A stretch of DNA of 64,000 nt from Paracoccus hibiscisoli. Its GTDB lineage: Bacteria > Pseudomonadota > Alphaproteobacteria > Rhodobacterales > Rhodobacteraceae. Shown piece after piece: positions 52,997 to 62,056 of the stretch (position 1 is the stretch's first letter; each line of letters opens with the position of its first letter). The notes below the pieces were generated by a model. It had not been told where the DNA came from. It ran no database searches and worked only from the letters and a program-made list of their open reading frames with translations. Both the position numbers and the translations under genes were made by a program. The DNA is taken from NCBI RefSeq assembly GCF_005048265.1, contig NZ_SUNH01000020.1:22656-86655 (forward strand), given 5' to 3'.

Positions 52997-54184
52997 ATGA
53001 TCTATGACGCCACGACCCGCATCGCCGAGGCCGCGCTGTGCCTGCGCGCGCGCATGGGCGGATCGGCGGCGTTGCGCGAACGGCTGGTCTGCGGCACGCG
53101 GCCCGGCCCGGCCGCGATCTGGGTCCATGCCGCATCCGTCGGAGAGCTGACCTCGGCCCGCACCGTCATCGCGGCGCTGGCCGCGCGCCACCCCCTGACC
53201 GTCACCACCAACAGCGAGACGGGCCGCGCGCTGGCGCAGGACTGGGGCCTGCCCGCACGCTTGGCACCGCTGGACCTGCCCGGTGCGCTGGCGCGTTTTC
53301 TGGACGCCACCCGCCCCCGCCTGGCGCTGACCGTGGAGGGAGAGTTCTGGCCCCTGCGTTCGCGGCTGCTGGCCCAGCGGGGCGTGCATCAGGCGATGAT
53401 TGGGGCGCGCATGTCGGAACGCTCTGCCGGGACCTGGGGGCGGTTTCCGCGCATCATCGGCCCGATGCTGGGCCGCATCGCCGCCCTGTCGGCGCAGGAT
53501 CAGGGCAGCGAGGCGCGCCTGCTGTCCCTGGGCCTGCCGCATCGCGCGCTGCTGCCGCGCCTGGACCTGAAGCTGCTGGCCCCGGCGTCCCTGCCCGTCA
53601 CGCCCCAGGACGACGCACGTGACCGGGTGATCCTGGCGGCCTCGACCCATGAGGGCGAGGATGGGCCGGTGCTGGACGCCTTTGCCGCGCTGCGCGCCAC
53701 GCGGCCCGACCTGCGGCTGATCCTGGCGCCGCGCCATCCCGACCGGGCCGATGCCATCGCGGCGCTGATCGCGGCGCGCGACCTGCCCATGGCGCGGCGC
53801 AGCGCCGGGGCCGATGACGCGCCCCAGGGCGGCGTCCTGCTGGCCGACACCCTGGGAGAGATGGCGCGCTGGTATGCCCGCGCGGGCCTGTGCATTATCG
53901 GCGGCAGCATCGCGGATCATGGCGGCCACACCCCGTGGGAGCCCGCCGCCCATGCCTGCGCGCTGCTGCACGGGCCGCATCTGGGCAATTTCATCGAGAC
54001 CTTTGACGCCCTGCACGCGCAGGGCGCCGCGCGCCCCTGGGAGGAGGGTCTGGCCCCGCTGATCGACCGCCCCGAGGCGGCCCGCGCCATGGGCCGCGCC
54101 GCACGCGCGGTGCTGGAGGCGCGGGCGGGCGACCCAGATGCGCTGATCGGGCGACTGGATGACCTTGCACGCGGGCCCGCCTGA
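52997..54184 (+). CDS. waaA: 3-deoxy-D-manno-octulosonic acid transferase (KDO transferase)
   Basis: A 395-residue glycosyltransferase that adds KDO to lipid A precursor. It has the GT30 segment IWVHAASVGELTSARTVIAA, with the catalytic Glu, the linker region RFPRIIGPMLGRIAALSAQD, and the nucleotide-binding GLCIIGGSIADHGGHTPWEP in the C-terminal half. The N-terminal membrane anchor is only weakly hydrophobic. The start at MIYDATTR was used; upstream frame includes the tRNA and is not coding. It begins 29 bases after tRNA-Cys. Confidence 0.92.
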   Translation: MIYDATTRIAEAALCLRARMGGSAALRERLVCGTRPGPAAIWVHAASVGELTSARTVIAALAARHPLTVTTNSETGRALAQDWGLPARLAPLDLPGALARFLDATRPRLALTVEGEFWPLRSRLLAQRGVHQAMIGARMSERSAGTWGRFPRIIGPMLGRIAALSAQDQGSEARLLSLGLPHRALLPRLDLKLLAPASLPVTPQDDARDRVILAASTHEGEDGPVLDAFAALRATRPDLRLILAPRHPDRADAIAALIAARDLPMARRSAGADDAPQGGVLLADTLGEMARWYARAGLCIIGGSIADHGGHTPWEPAAHACALLHGPHLGNFIETFDALHAQGAARPWEEGLAPLIDRPEAARAMGRAARAVLEARAGDPDALIGRLDDLARGPA

Positions 54185-54218
54185 CCCGATATGAAGGCCA
54201 GATGACAGGAGCGTTTCG

Positions 54219-54626
54219 ATGATCCGCTATGCCTTGCGCTGTGACGAGGGCCATGACTTCGACGGCTGGTTCCGGTCTTCGGACGGGTTCGAGGCGATGC
54301 GCGATGCGGGCCATGTCACCTGCGCGCAATGCGGCACGACCCGCGTGGACCGTGCCCTGATGGCCCCCGCCGTCACCGAGAAACGCCCCCTGACCGCCCC
54401 CCGCAACCCCGCCGAGGCCGCGCTGGACGCCCTGCGCCGCAAGGTCGAGGAAAACTCAGATTACGTCGGCCTCAGCTTCGCCGAGGAGGCCCGCGCCATG
54501 CATGAGGGCAAACGCCCCGCCCGCGCCATCCACGGCGAGGCCCGCCCCGAGGAGGCCCGCAAGCTGATCGAGGACGGCGTGCCGGTGGCCCCCCTGCCCT
54601 TCCGCCCCCGGCAGAAGGCCAATTGA
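54219..54626 (+). CDS. DUF1178 family protein
   Basis: A 135-residue protein of the alpha- and betaproteobacterial DUF1178 family. The N-terminus MIRYALRCDEGHDFDGWFRS and CAQCGTTRVDRALMAPAV form a zinc-ribbon-like pair of Cys sites; the C-terminal half has NSDYVGLSFAEEARAMHEGK and GEARPEEARKLIEDGVPVAP. No function is known; stable expression and a metal site are the likely properties. It is 35 bases after waaA, probably in the same transcript. Confidence 0.87.
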   Translation: MIRYALRCDEGHDFDGWFRSSDGFEAMRDAGHVTCAQCGTTRVDRALMAPAVTEKRPLTAPRNPAEAALDALRRKVEENSDYVGLSFAEEARAMHEGKRPARAIHGEARPEEARKLIEDGVPVAPLPFRPRQKAN

Positions 54627-54698
54627 CGGGCTCTTGCGGTTTGCCGCCCCCGCCCCTAAAAGCCCCGCCGACGCACATCCTTTGGCTGGAGGCCCTTG

Positions 54699-55955
54699 AT
54701 GCCGCTTCTGGTAATGAAATTCGGCGGCACTTCGGTGGCCGATCTGGACCGGATCAGGAACGCCGCCCGCAAGGTGCAGCGCGAGGTCGATCGCGGCTAT
54801 GACGTCATCGTCATCGTCAGCGCCATGTCCGGCAAGACGAACGAGTTGGTGGGCTGGGTCGAACAGACGCAGCCGATGTTCGACGCGCGCGAATACGACG
54901 CCGTCGTCAGTTCCGGAGAGAACGTGACCGCGGGCCTGATGGCCCTGACCCTGCAGGAAATGGGCGTGCCCGCGCGCAGCTGGCAGGGCTGGCAGGTGCC
55001 GATCAACACGACCGCCGCCTATTCGGCCGCGCGGTTCGTGGACATCCCGCGCAAGAACCTGGACCAGAAATTCGCCGAGGGCTTCAAGGTCGCGGTGGTC
55101 GCGGGGTTCCAGGGCGTGTCGCCCGAGGGCCGCATCACCACGCTGGGGCGCGGCGGGTCGGACACGACGGCGGTGGCCTTTGCCGCGGCCTTCGGGGCGG
55201 AACGCTGCGACATCTACACGGATGTGGACGGGGTCTATACCACCGACCCGCGCATCACGTCGCGCGCCCGCAAGCTGCCCCGCATCGCCTTCGAGGAGAT
55301 GCTGGAGCTGGCATCCCTGGGGGCCAAGGTGCTGCAGACGCGGTCGGTCGAACTGGCGATGCGTTACAAGGTGCGGTTGCGGGTGCTGTCCTCCTTTGAG
55401 GAGACCGACGAGACTTCCGGCACGCTGATCTGCGATGAGGATGAAATCATGGAATCGAAAGTCGTCAACGGCATCGCCTCGTCGCGCGACGAGGCCAAGA
55501 TCACGCTGGTCACGGTCGAGGACCGGCCCGGCATTTCCGCCGCCATCTTTGCGCCGCTGGCCGATGCGGGCGTGAACGTCGACATGATCGTGCAGAACAT
55601 CTCGGAGAAGGACTACGACGATCATCCGGGTTCGGTGACCGACATGACCTTCTCGGTGCCGATCAACCAGGTCGAGCGCGCCAAGCGTGCGATGGAAGAG
55701 GCCCGCCAGTCCGGTCACATCGCCTATGACGAGCTGGTCGTCGATACCGAGGTCGCCAAGGTGTCGGTCGTTGGCATCGGCATGCGCAGCCATGCGGGTG
55801 TCGCCGCACGCATGTTCAAGGCGCTGGCCGATGAAAACGTCAACATCAAGGTGATCTCGACCTCCGAGATCAAGATTTCGGTGCTGATCGACCGGAAATA
55901 CATGGAACTGGCTGTGCAGGCGCTGCATGATGCCTTTGAACTGGACAAGGCGTAA
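54699..55955 (+). CDS. lysC: Aspartate kinase
   Basis: A 418-residue enzyme that phosphorylates L-aspartate at the start of the lysine, threonine, methionine and diaminopimelate pathway. Landmarks are VMKFGGTSVADLDRIRNAAR, TTLGRGGSDTTAVAFAAAFG, DVDGVYTTDPRI, and two C-terminal ACT domains (VTVEDRPGISAAIFAPLADA and VVGIGMRSHAGVAARMFKAL) that make it feedback-sensitive. TGGAGG precedes the ATG. It is followed by ptsP, a pairing typical of alphaproteobacteria. Confidence 0.96.
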   Translation: MPLLVMKFGGTSVADLDRIRNAARKVQREVDRGYDVIVIVSAMSGKTNELVGWVEQTQPMFDAREYDAVVSSGENVTAGLMALTLQEMGVPARSWQGWQVPINTTAAYSAARFVDIPRKNLDQKFAEGFKVAVVAGFQGVSPEGRITTLGRGGSDTTAVAFAAAFGAERCDIYTDVDGVYTTDPRITSRARKLPRIAFEEMLELASLGAKVLQTRSVELAMRYKVRLRVLSSFEETDETSGTLICDEDEIMESKVVNGIASSRDEAKITLVTVEDRPGISAAIFAPLADAGVNVDMIVQNISEKDYDDHPGSVTDMTFSVPINQVERAKRAMEEARQSGHIAYDELVVDTEVAKVSVVGIGMRSHAGVAARMFKALADENVNIKVISTSEIKISVLIDRKYMELAVQALHDAFELDKA

Positions 55956-56012
55956 CGCCTTCCGGTCGGATCCCTGACCGGGGAACCGCAAAACCAGAAG
56001 GCGGGCCAAGCG

Positions 56013-58259
56013 ATGCAGGATCGCACCGACAGCGACTCGCGCAAGCTGCTGCGGCGGCTCAAGGAAATCCTTGCCGCCGCGGGCGGGGGCCAGGACAGGC
56101 TTGACCAGATCACCCATCACATCGCCGATTCGATGGGGACCGAGGTCTGCTCGATCTACCTGTTCCGCGATGCCGATACGCTGGAGCTGTGCGCGACCGA
56201 GGGGTTGCGCCCCGAGGCCGTCCACCAGACCCGCCTGCGTCTGGGCGAGGGTCTGGTCGGCCGCGTGGCCCGCACCGGACGCTATGTGAACACCGCCGAC
56301 GCACCGTCCCAGCCTGGCTTCCGCTTCATGCCCGAGACCGGCGAGGAAGTCTTTCCCGCCTTCCTGGGCGTGCCCATCCAGCGGGTCGGCGAACGCCTGG
56401 GCGTGCTGGTCGTGCAATGCGCCACCGCCCGACAGTTCAGCGAGGACGAGGTCTATGGCCTTGAGGTCGTCGCCATGGTTCTGGCCGAGATGACCGAGCT
56501 GGGCGCCTTTCAGGGCAGCCAGTCCGACAGCCTGCCGCTGGCGCATCGCTTTCCGCTGATGATCCGCGGCGGGACCGGACAGGAGGGCGCCGCCCAGGGC
56601 CGCGTCTGGCTGCACGAGGCGCGCGTGGTGATCTCCAACCCCGTCGGCGACGACCCCGACAAGGAGCTGATCCGCCTGCACGAGGGCGTCGACCGCCTGC
56701 GCAGCACCGTCGACACGATGGTCGCCGCCGCCGACATGGTCGGCGAGGGCGAGCATGCCGCCGTGCTGGAAACCTATCGCATGTTCGCCCATTCGCGCAG
56801 CTGGCTGAAGCGCATGGAGGAGGACATCCGCCTTGGCCTGTCCGCCGAGGCCGCCGTCGAAAAGGAGCAGTCCACCGCCCGCGCCCGGCTGGAGATGGCC
56901 TCTGACCCCTATCTGCGCGATCGGCTGCACGATCTGGACGACCTGTCGAACCGGCTGCTGCGCATCCTGACGGGACAGGGCCGCGACACCGGCGCCGAGA
57001 TGCCGGAAAACCCGATTCTGGTCGCCCGCAACATCGGCCCGGCGGAACTGCTGGAATATGGCCGCCGCCTGAAGGGCGTGGTCCTGGAGGAGGGATCGGT
57101 CGGCAGCCACGCGGCCATCGTCGCCCGGGCGCTGGCCATTCCGCTGGTCATCCACGCCACCCGCATCACCACCGAGGCGCTGAACGGCGACCCGATCCTG
57201 GTCGATGGCGATCAGGGCGTTGTCCATCTGCGCCCCGAGGAATCGGTCCACAAGGCGTTCCTGGACAAGATCGCCATGCAGGCCGAGGCGCAGGACCGCT
57301 ATGCCGACCTGCGCGACCTGCCCGCCACCGGCACCTGCGGCACGACGATCCAGATGTACATGAACGCGGGTCTGATGGCCGACCTGCCCTCGCTTGAGGG
57401 ATCGGGCGCCGAGGGCGTGGGTCTGTTCCGCACCGAGCTGCAGTTCCTGGTGCGCAACCACGTGCCGCGCCGGGCCGAGCTGGCGGGCCTGTATGCCCGC
57501 GTCATGGACAACGCCCAGGGCAAGCCGGTGATGTTCCGCACGCTGGACATCGGCTCGGACAAGGTGCTGCCCTACATGAAACCCCAGGACGAGCCGAATC
57601 CCGCGATGGGCTGGCGCGCGATTCGGGTGGGTCTGGACAAGCGCGGCGTGCTGCGGATGCAGCTGCAGGCGCTGATCCGCGCCAGCGTGGGCCGGCCGCT
57701 GCACGTGATGTTCCCCTTCGTCGCGGACATCACCGAATACGAGGCCGCGCATCGCATCCTGATGCAGGAGATGGCGCGCGAACAGCGTCTGGGGCATTCC
57801 ATGCCCAGCGACATCCGCGTGGGCGCCATGCTGGAGACGCCGTCGATGGCCTTTGCGCCGCGCCGCTTCTTCGAGATGTGCGATTTCGTGTCGATCGGCG
57901 GCAACGACCTGAAACAGTTCTTTTTCGCCGCCGACCGCGAGAACGAGCGCGTGCGCCGCCGCTATGACACGCTGAACCTGTCGTTCCTGGCGCTGCTGCG
58001 CCAGATCGTGCAGCGCTGCGAGGAGGCGCGCGTGCCGCTGTCCTTCTGCGGCGAGGATGCGGGCCGCCCCATCGAGGCGCTGGTCTTTGCCGCCCTGGGC
58101 ATCCGGCGCCTGTCGATGCGCCCGGCGTCCATCGGGCCGGTCAAGCACCTGATCCGCCGCGTCAGCATCACCGATCTGGCCCAGGTCATCGCCGACGCCG
58201 AGGCCGAGGGCCTGACCAGCGTGCGCGGCCCGGTCACGGCCTGGCTGGCGCGGCAGTGA
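56013..58259 (+). CDS. ptsP: Enzyme I-Ntr (PtsP), phosphoenolpyruvate-protein phosphotransferase
   Basis: A 748-residue protein with an N-terminal GAF domain (about 15-165, with GTEVCSIYLFRDADTLELCA) and the PTS enzyme I region. The phosphorylated His is in EEGSVGSHAAIVARALAIP (near residue 365). The PEP-binding barrel has GLFRTELQFLVRN, FRTLDIGSDKVLPYM and CDFVSIGGNDLKQFFFAADR. It starts the nitrogen PTS relay (EI-Ntr to NPr to EIIA-Ntr). NPr and EIIA-Ntr genes are not in this window. The GAF domain usually senses glutamine or related nitrogen signals. Confidence 0.95.
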   Translation: MQDRTDSDSRKLLRRLKEILAAAGGGQDRLDQITHHIADSMGTEVCSIYLFRDADTLELCATEGLRPEAVHQTRLRLGEGLVGRVARTGRYVNTADAPSQPGFRFMPETGEEVFPAFLGVPIQRVGERLGVLVVQCATARQFSEDEVYGLEVVAMVLAEMTELGAFQGSQSDSLPLAHRFPLMIRGGTGQEGAAQGRVWLHEARVVISNPVGDDPDKELIRLHEGVDRLRSTVDTMVAAADMVGEGEHAAVLETYRMFAHSRSWLKRMEEDIRLGLSAEAAVEKEQSTARARLEMASDPYLRDRLHDLDDLSNRLLRILTGQGRDTGAEMPENPILVARNIGPAELLEYGRRLKGVVLEEGSVGSHAAIVARALAIPLVIHATRITTEALNGDPILVDGDQGVVHLRPEESVHKAFLDKIAMQAEAQDRYADLRDLPATGTCGTTIQMYMNAGLMADLPSLEGSGAEGVGLFRTELQFLVRNHVPRRAELAGLYARVMDNAQGKPVMFRTLDIGSDKVLPYMKPQDEPNPAMGWRAIRVGLDKRGVLRMQLQALIRASVGRPLHVMFPFVADITEYEAAHRILMQEMAREQRLGHSMPSDIRVGAMLETPSMAFAPRRFFEMCDFVSIGGNDLKQFFFAADRENERVRRRYDTLNLSFLALLRQIVQRCEEARVPLSFCGEDAGRPIEALVFAALGIRRLSMRPASIGPVKHLIRRVSITDLAQVIADAEAEGLTSVRGPVTAWLARQ

Positions 58260-58294
58260 ACCGCCCGGGCCACTTGCGGCTTGCCCGGATGGCG

Positions 58295-58310
58295 CTTATC
58301 GGCTGATAAG
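58295..58310. promoter_or_regulatory. palindrome upstream of the opg operon
   Basis: CTTATC-GGCT-GATAAG is a 6-base-pair inverted repeat with a 4-base centre, about 44 bases before the putative -10 box of opgG. Its position fits a regulator binding upstream of the promoter; the regulator is unknown. Confidence 0.4.
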
Positions 58311-58331
58311 AGCTTAAGCCGGACAGCAGCG

Positions 58332-58359
58332 TTGCTGCACTGCGGCGGCCTGCTATAAT
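58332..58359 (+). promoter_or_regulatory. likely opgGHC promoter
   Basis: A perfect TATAAT -10 box (58354-58359) is preceded at 16 bases by TTGCTG (58332-58337). The expected start point is about 25 bases before the opgG ATG. The unusually good -10 match in a GC-rich genome supports it. Confidence 0.6.
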
Positions 58360-58388
58360 CCACCATCCCTGTCGAGACATCCCCGGAT

Positions 58389-59942
58389 ATGAAGCGTCGC
58401 CAATTTCTCAATGCTGCCACCGCCCTGGCTGCCGGCGGGTCCCTGCTGGCGGTGCCCGCCCAGGCCCAGCAGGCCCAGGACCCCACGGGCTTTGGCCCCG
58501 CCATGCCCGAACCCTTCGGGTTCGAGACGGTGGCGGCCCTCGCCCAGGAGCGGTCCGCCCGCGTCTATGTGCAGCCCATCTCGCAGTTGGAGGGCAGCTT
58601 TGCCAACCTGAACTATGACCAGTATCGCGGCATCCGGTTCCGGCGCGAACATGACCCGCTGGCGCAGAACCCCGATTTCCGCATCGACCTGCTGTCGCCC
58701 GGCTCGATCTTCTACGAGCCGGTGCAGATCAATCTGGTCCGGGGCGGCATCACGCGGCCGATTCCCTTCGACCCCGCCCTGCTGGAATTCGACGAGCGGT
58801 ATTTCCCCGATGGCGGCGATGTGACCACCATCGGCAACATGGGCTGGTCGGGCTTTCGGATGCGCACGCCGCTGAACCGCCCTGGCGTGATGGACGAATT
58901 CATCGTCTTTCAGGGCGCCAGCTATTTCCGCGCGGTGGCGCGGGGCACGCTTTACGGCCTGTCGGCCCGCGGCCTTGCCATCAAGACCGGCAGCCCGGAC
59001 GGCGAGGAATTCCCCCTGTTCACCGATTTCTGGATCGTCGAGCCCGAGCCCGGCGCGCAATCGGTGCGCATCTATGCGATCCTGGACAGCCGATCGGTCG
59101 CGGCGGCCTTCCAGTTCGACGTGACCCCCGGCGCGGTCACCATGGTGCGCACGCGCGTGGCGCTGTTCCCGCGCGTGGACCTGCGCGAGACGGGGCTGGC
59201 GCCCTTGACCTCGATGTTCTGGTTCAGCCCGGCCTCGCGCCGCGTGGTCGATGATTATCGCCCCGCCTGCCATGACAGCGACGGGTTGCAGATGCAGACC
59301 GGTGCGAACCAGGCGCTGTGGCGCGGCCTGATGTCGCCGCGCAACCTGCAGATCAGCAGCTTTGTCGACCGCGACCCGCGCGGCTTCGGTCTGGTCCAGC
59401 GGGCCCGCGACTTTGAGACCTATCAGGATGCCGAGGCGATGTATCACCTGCGCCCCTCGGCCTGGATCGAACCCGAGGGCAGCTGGGGCGAGGGCGAGGT
59501 CCGCCTGATCGAGATCCCGGTCGAGAACGAGTTCAACGACAACATCGTCAGCTATTGGTTGCCCGCCGCCACCATCCCGCGCGGCGAGCGGACCGAGTTC
59601 CGATACCGCCTCAGCTTTGGCGCCTTGCCGCCCAGCAGCCTGCCGCTGGCCAAGGTGCGTCAGGTCCGGTCGGGCCGGTCCGTCAATGTCGAGACGACGC
59701 GCAGCTATGTCATCGATTTCGACCTGGGCCTGTTCCGCGAGACGCTGCCGAATTTTCAGGTCACCGCCTCGGCCGGCCGGGTCGTGCATGCCTATCTGAA
59801 GCCGCTGCCCGATCAGGACGTGCTGCGCCTGGCCTTCGAGTTCGAGCCGGGGCGCATCCAGCTGTCCGAGTTGCAGGCCGTGCTGACCACGCCCGAAGGC
59901 CTCGCCCTCAGCGAGACCTGGCTGACCCGCTGGACGGCATGA
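58389..59942 (+). CDS. opgG: Glucan biosynthesis protein G (OpgG)
   Basis: A 517-residue periplasmic protein. The N-terminus has a twin-arginine type signal (MKRRQFLNAATALAAGGSLL) before AVPAQAQ. The MdoG body has FANLNYDQYRGIRFRREHDP, LGIRIKTG-like GLAIKTGSPDGEEFPLFTDF and the immunoglobulin-like C-terminal domain (RTEFRYRLSFGALPPSSLPL). OpgG shapes osmoregulated periplasmic glucans with OpgH. Its stop overlaps the opgH start (ATGA). A consensus -10 promoter lies upstream. Confidence 0.94.
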   Translation: MKRRQFLNAATALAAGGSLLAVPAQAQQAQDPTGFGPAMPEPFGFETVAALAQERSARVYVQPISQLEGSFANLNYDQYRGIRFRREHDPLAQNPDFRIDLLSPGSIFYEPVQINLVRGGITRPIPFDPALLEFDERYFPDGGDVTTIGNMGWSGFRMRTPLNRPGVMDEFIVFQGASYFRAVARGTLYGLSARGLAIKTGSPDGEEFPLFTDFWIVEPEPGAQSVRIYAILDSRSVAAAFQFDVTPGAVTMVRTRVALFPRVDLRETGLAPLTSMFWFSPASRRVVDDYRPACHDSDGLQMQTGANQALWRGLMSPRNLQISSFVDRDPRGFGLVQRARDFETYQDAEAMYHLRPSAWIEPEGSWGEGEVRLIEIPVENEFNDNIVSYWLPAATIPRGERTEFRYRLSFGALPPSSLPLAKVRQVRSGRSVNVETTRSYVIDFDLGLFRETLPNFQVTASAGRVVHAYLKPLPDQDVLRLAFEFEPGRIQLSELQAVLTTPEGLALSETWLTRWTA

Positions 59943-62056
59943 CCATGGCGACCGACATGCAGACCGCCGGAGGGCCTGCTGCCCGACCGGCCGACCCCAT
60001 CGTGCCGCCCGCCGCCCCCACGACCATGCCGGTGCAGGATTTCGCCCGCGCCCCCCAGGGCGGGCCGGGCCGCCGCCAAAACAGCCTGCGGGTCTGGATG
60101 GCGCGCCTGATCGCCTTTGGCGGCACGGCGGCGCTGGCGGTCTATGGCTTTTCGCAGATGCTGGCGGCGTTCGGCGCCGACCCCAAGCCGATGCAGATCG
60201 CGCTGCTGGTGCTGTTCGTGCCGACATTCGCCTGGATCGGATTCTCGTTCTGCGGGACGCTGGCGGGGTTTCTGGCCCCGCGCCTGACCACGCCGGACGG
60301 CCCGAACGACGCCCGCGTGGTTGTGGTCATGCCGATCTATCACGAGGATGTCGCCACCAGCACCGCCCTGCTGGTCGCGCTGGCGCGCGAGCTGGAGGCC
60401 GAGGGCATGGCCCAGCGGACCGAGATCTTCGTGCTGTCCGACACCCGCGACCCGGCCATAGCCGTCAACGAGACGCTGGTGGTCCATGCCGCCCGCGCCC
60501 TGTCGCCCTTGCCGATGTGGTATCGCCGCCGCCTGACGAATGACGACCGCAAATCGGGCAATCTGGCCGAATTCGTGCGCCATTGGGGCGGGCGCTATGA
60601 CCAGATGGTCGTGCTGGACGCCGACAGCGTGATGTCGGGCGCGACCATCCGCGCCCTGTCCGCCCGCATGGCCGCCGATGACCGCGTGGGGCTGATCCAG
60701 ACCATGCCGATGCTGGTCGGCGGAGAGACGATCTTTGCCCGCCTGACCCAGTTCGCGGGCCGTGTCTATGGCCCGATGATCGCCCGCGGCGTCGCCGCAT
60801 GGTCGGGTGATACGGGCAATTACTGGGGCCATAACGCGATCATCCGCGTGACTGCCTTTGCGCAGGCCTGCGGGCTGCCGCGCCTGCCAGGCAACCCGCC
60901 CTTTGGCGGCACGATCCTCAGCCACGATTTCGTCGAGGCGGCGGCGCTGTGCCGCGCGGGCTGGTCGGTGCGCCTGGATCACGACCTGCGCGGCAGCTAT
61001 GAGGGCTGTCCGCCCACGCTGCTGGACATGGCCGTGCGCGAACGGCGGTGGGCTCAGGGCAACCTGCAGCACTCCCGCCTGCTGGGCGTCAAGGGGCTGC
61101 GCGGCATCAGCCGGGCACATATGATCATCGGCATCATGGGTTTCCTGATGAGCCCGCTGTGGCTGGCGCTGATCCTGGTCGGCCTGATCCTGTCGGCGAC
61201 CGTGCTGCTGTCCACGCCGGAATATTTTCCCAACGCCTATCAGCTGTTCCCCGACTGGCCGGTCTTTGACAGCCGCCGGATGCTGTGGCTGTTCGCGCTG
61301 GCCATGGCGCTGCTGCTGCTGCCCAAGTTCATCGCCACCTTCCGGGCCTGGGCGCGCCCCCTGGCGCGCAATTCGGGCGGCCGCGTGCGCATCTTTGCCA
61401 GCGCGATCTTCGAGACGATCCTGTCGGCGCTGATCGCGCCGGTGCAGATGCTGGTTCAGACCCGCCAGATCTTCGAGATCCTGTCGGGCCGCGACAGCGG
61501 CTGGAACGCGCAGACCCGCGCGGGGTCGATGCCGACATGGGGCGTCGTGCTGCGCCATCACTGGGCGCATGTCGCCCTGGGCGCGGGGACGCTGATCGTG
61601 CTGGCCAGCTTTTCGCCCGCGCAGCTGATCTGGCTGTCGCCGATCCTGGCGGGGCTGATCCTGTCGCCGGTCACCTCGCGCCTGTCGGCCAGCCCGGTCT
61701 TTGGCCGGTGGGCCCGGATGCGCGGCCTGCTGGTCACCCCCGAGGAACGCGACCCGCCCGCCATCCTGACCGAGGCCACTGCCATCGCCCGCGCCCTGCC
61801 CCAGGCCGATACCGGCCCCGACAGCCTGCTGCGCCTTGGCCGCGACGCGGATCTGCTGGCCCGCCATGTCGCGATGCTGGCGCCGCTGCCCGAGGCGCTG
61901 CCGCGTTCGGTGCACCTGGCCCGGATCACCGCCGAGGCCAAGATCGCCCATGCCCCCGATCAGCGCCAGGCGCTGGCGGACATGGACCGCGCCGAAACCG
62001 ACGCCATGCTGCTGGACCCGGCCCTGTTGACGCGCTGGAGCAGGCTGCCCGCATGA
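59939..62056 (+). CDS. opgH: Glucan glucosyltransferase OpgH
   Basis: A 705-residue inner-membrane GT2 glycosyltransferase. Pro-rich N-terminus, transmembrane helices near 55-110, then the catalytic domain with VVVVMPIYHEDVATSTALLV, the metal-binding DAD (VVLDADSVMSGAT), GHNAIIRV, and the acceptor motif RERRWAQGNLQHSRL, followed by several C-terminal helices. OpgH polymerises glucose from UDP-glucose into periplasmic glucan. The stop overlaps the opgC start (ATGA). Start at the ATG overlapping opgG's stop; one three codons later is an option. Confidence 0.93.
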   Translation: MTMATDMQTAGGPAARPADPIVPPAAPTTMPVQDFARAPQGGPGRRQNSLRVWMARLIAFGGTAALAVYGFSQMLAAFGADPKPMQIALLVLFVPTFAWIGFSFCGTLAGFLAPRLTTPDGPNDARVVVVMPIYHEDVATSTALLVALARELEAEGMAQRTEIFVLSDTRDPAIAVNETLVVHAARALSPLPMWYRRRLTNDDRKSGNLAEFVRHWGGRYDQMVVLDADSVMSGATIRALSARMAADDRVGLIQTMPMLVGGETIFARLTQFAGRVYGPMIARGVAAWSGDTGNYWGHNAIIRVTAFAQACGLPRLPGNPPFGGTILSHDFVEAAALCRAGWSVRLDHDLRGSYEGCPPTLLDMAVRERRWAQGNLQHSRLLGVKGLRGISRAHMIIGIMGFLMSPLWLALILVGLILSATVLLSTPEYFPNAYQLFPDWPVFDSRRMLWLFALAMALLLLPKFIATFRAWARPLARNSGGRVRIFASAIFETILSALIAPVQMLVQTRQIFEILSGRDSGWNAQTRAGSMPTWGVVLRHHWAHVALGAGTLIVLASFSPAQLIWLSPILAGLILSPVTSRLSASPVFGRWARMRGLLVTPEERDPPAILTEATAIARALPQADTGPDSLLRLGRDADLLARHVAMLAPLPEALPRSVHLARITAEAKIAHAPDQRQALADMDRAETDAMLLDPALLTRWSRLPA

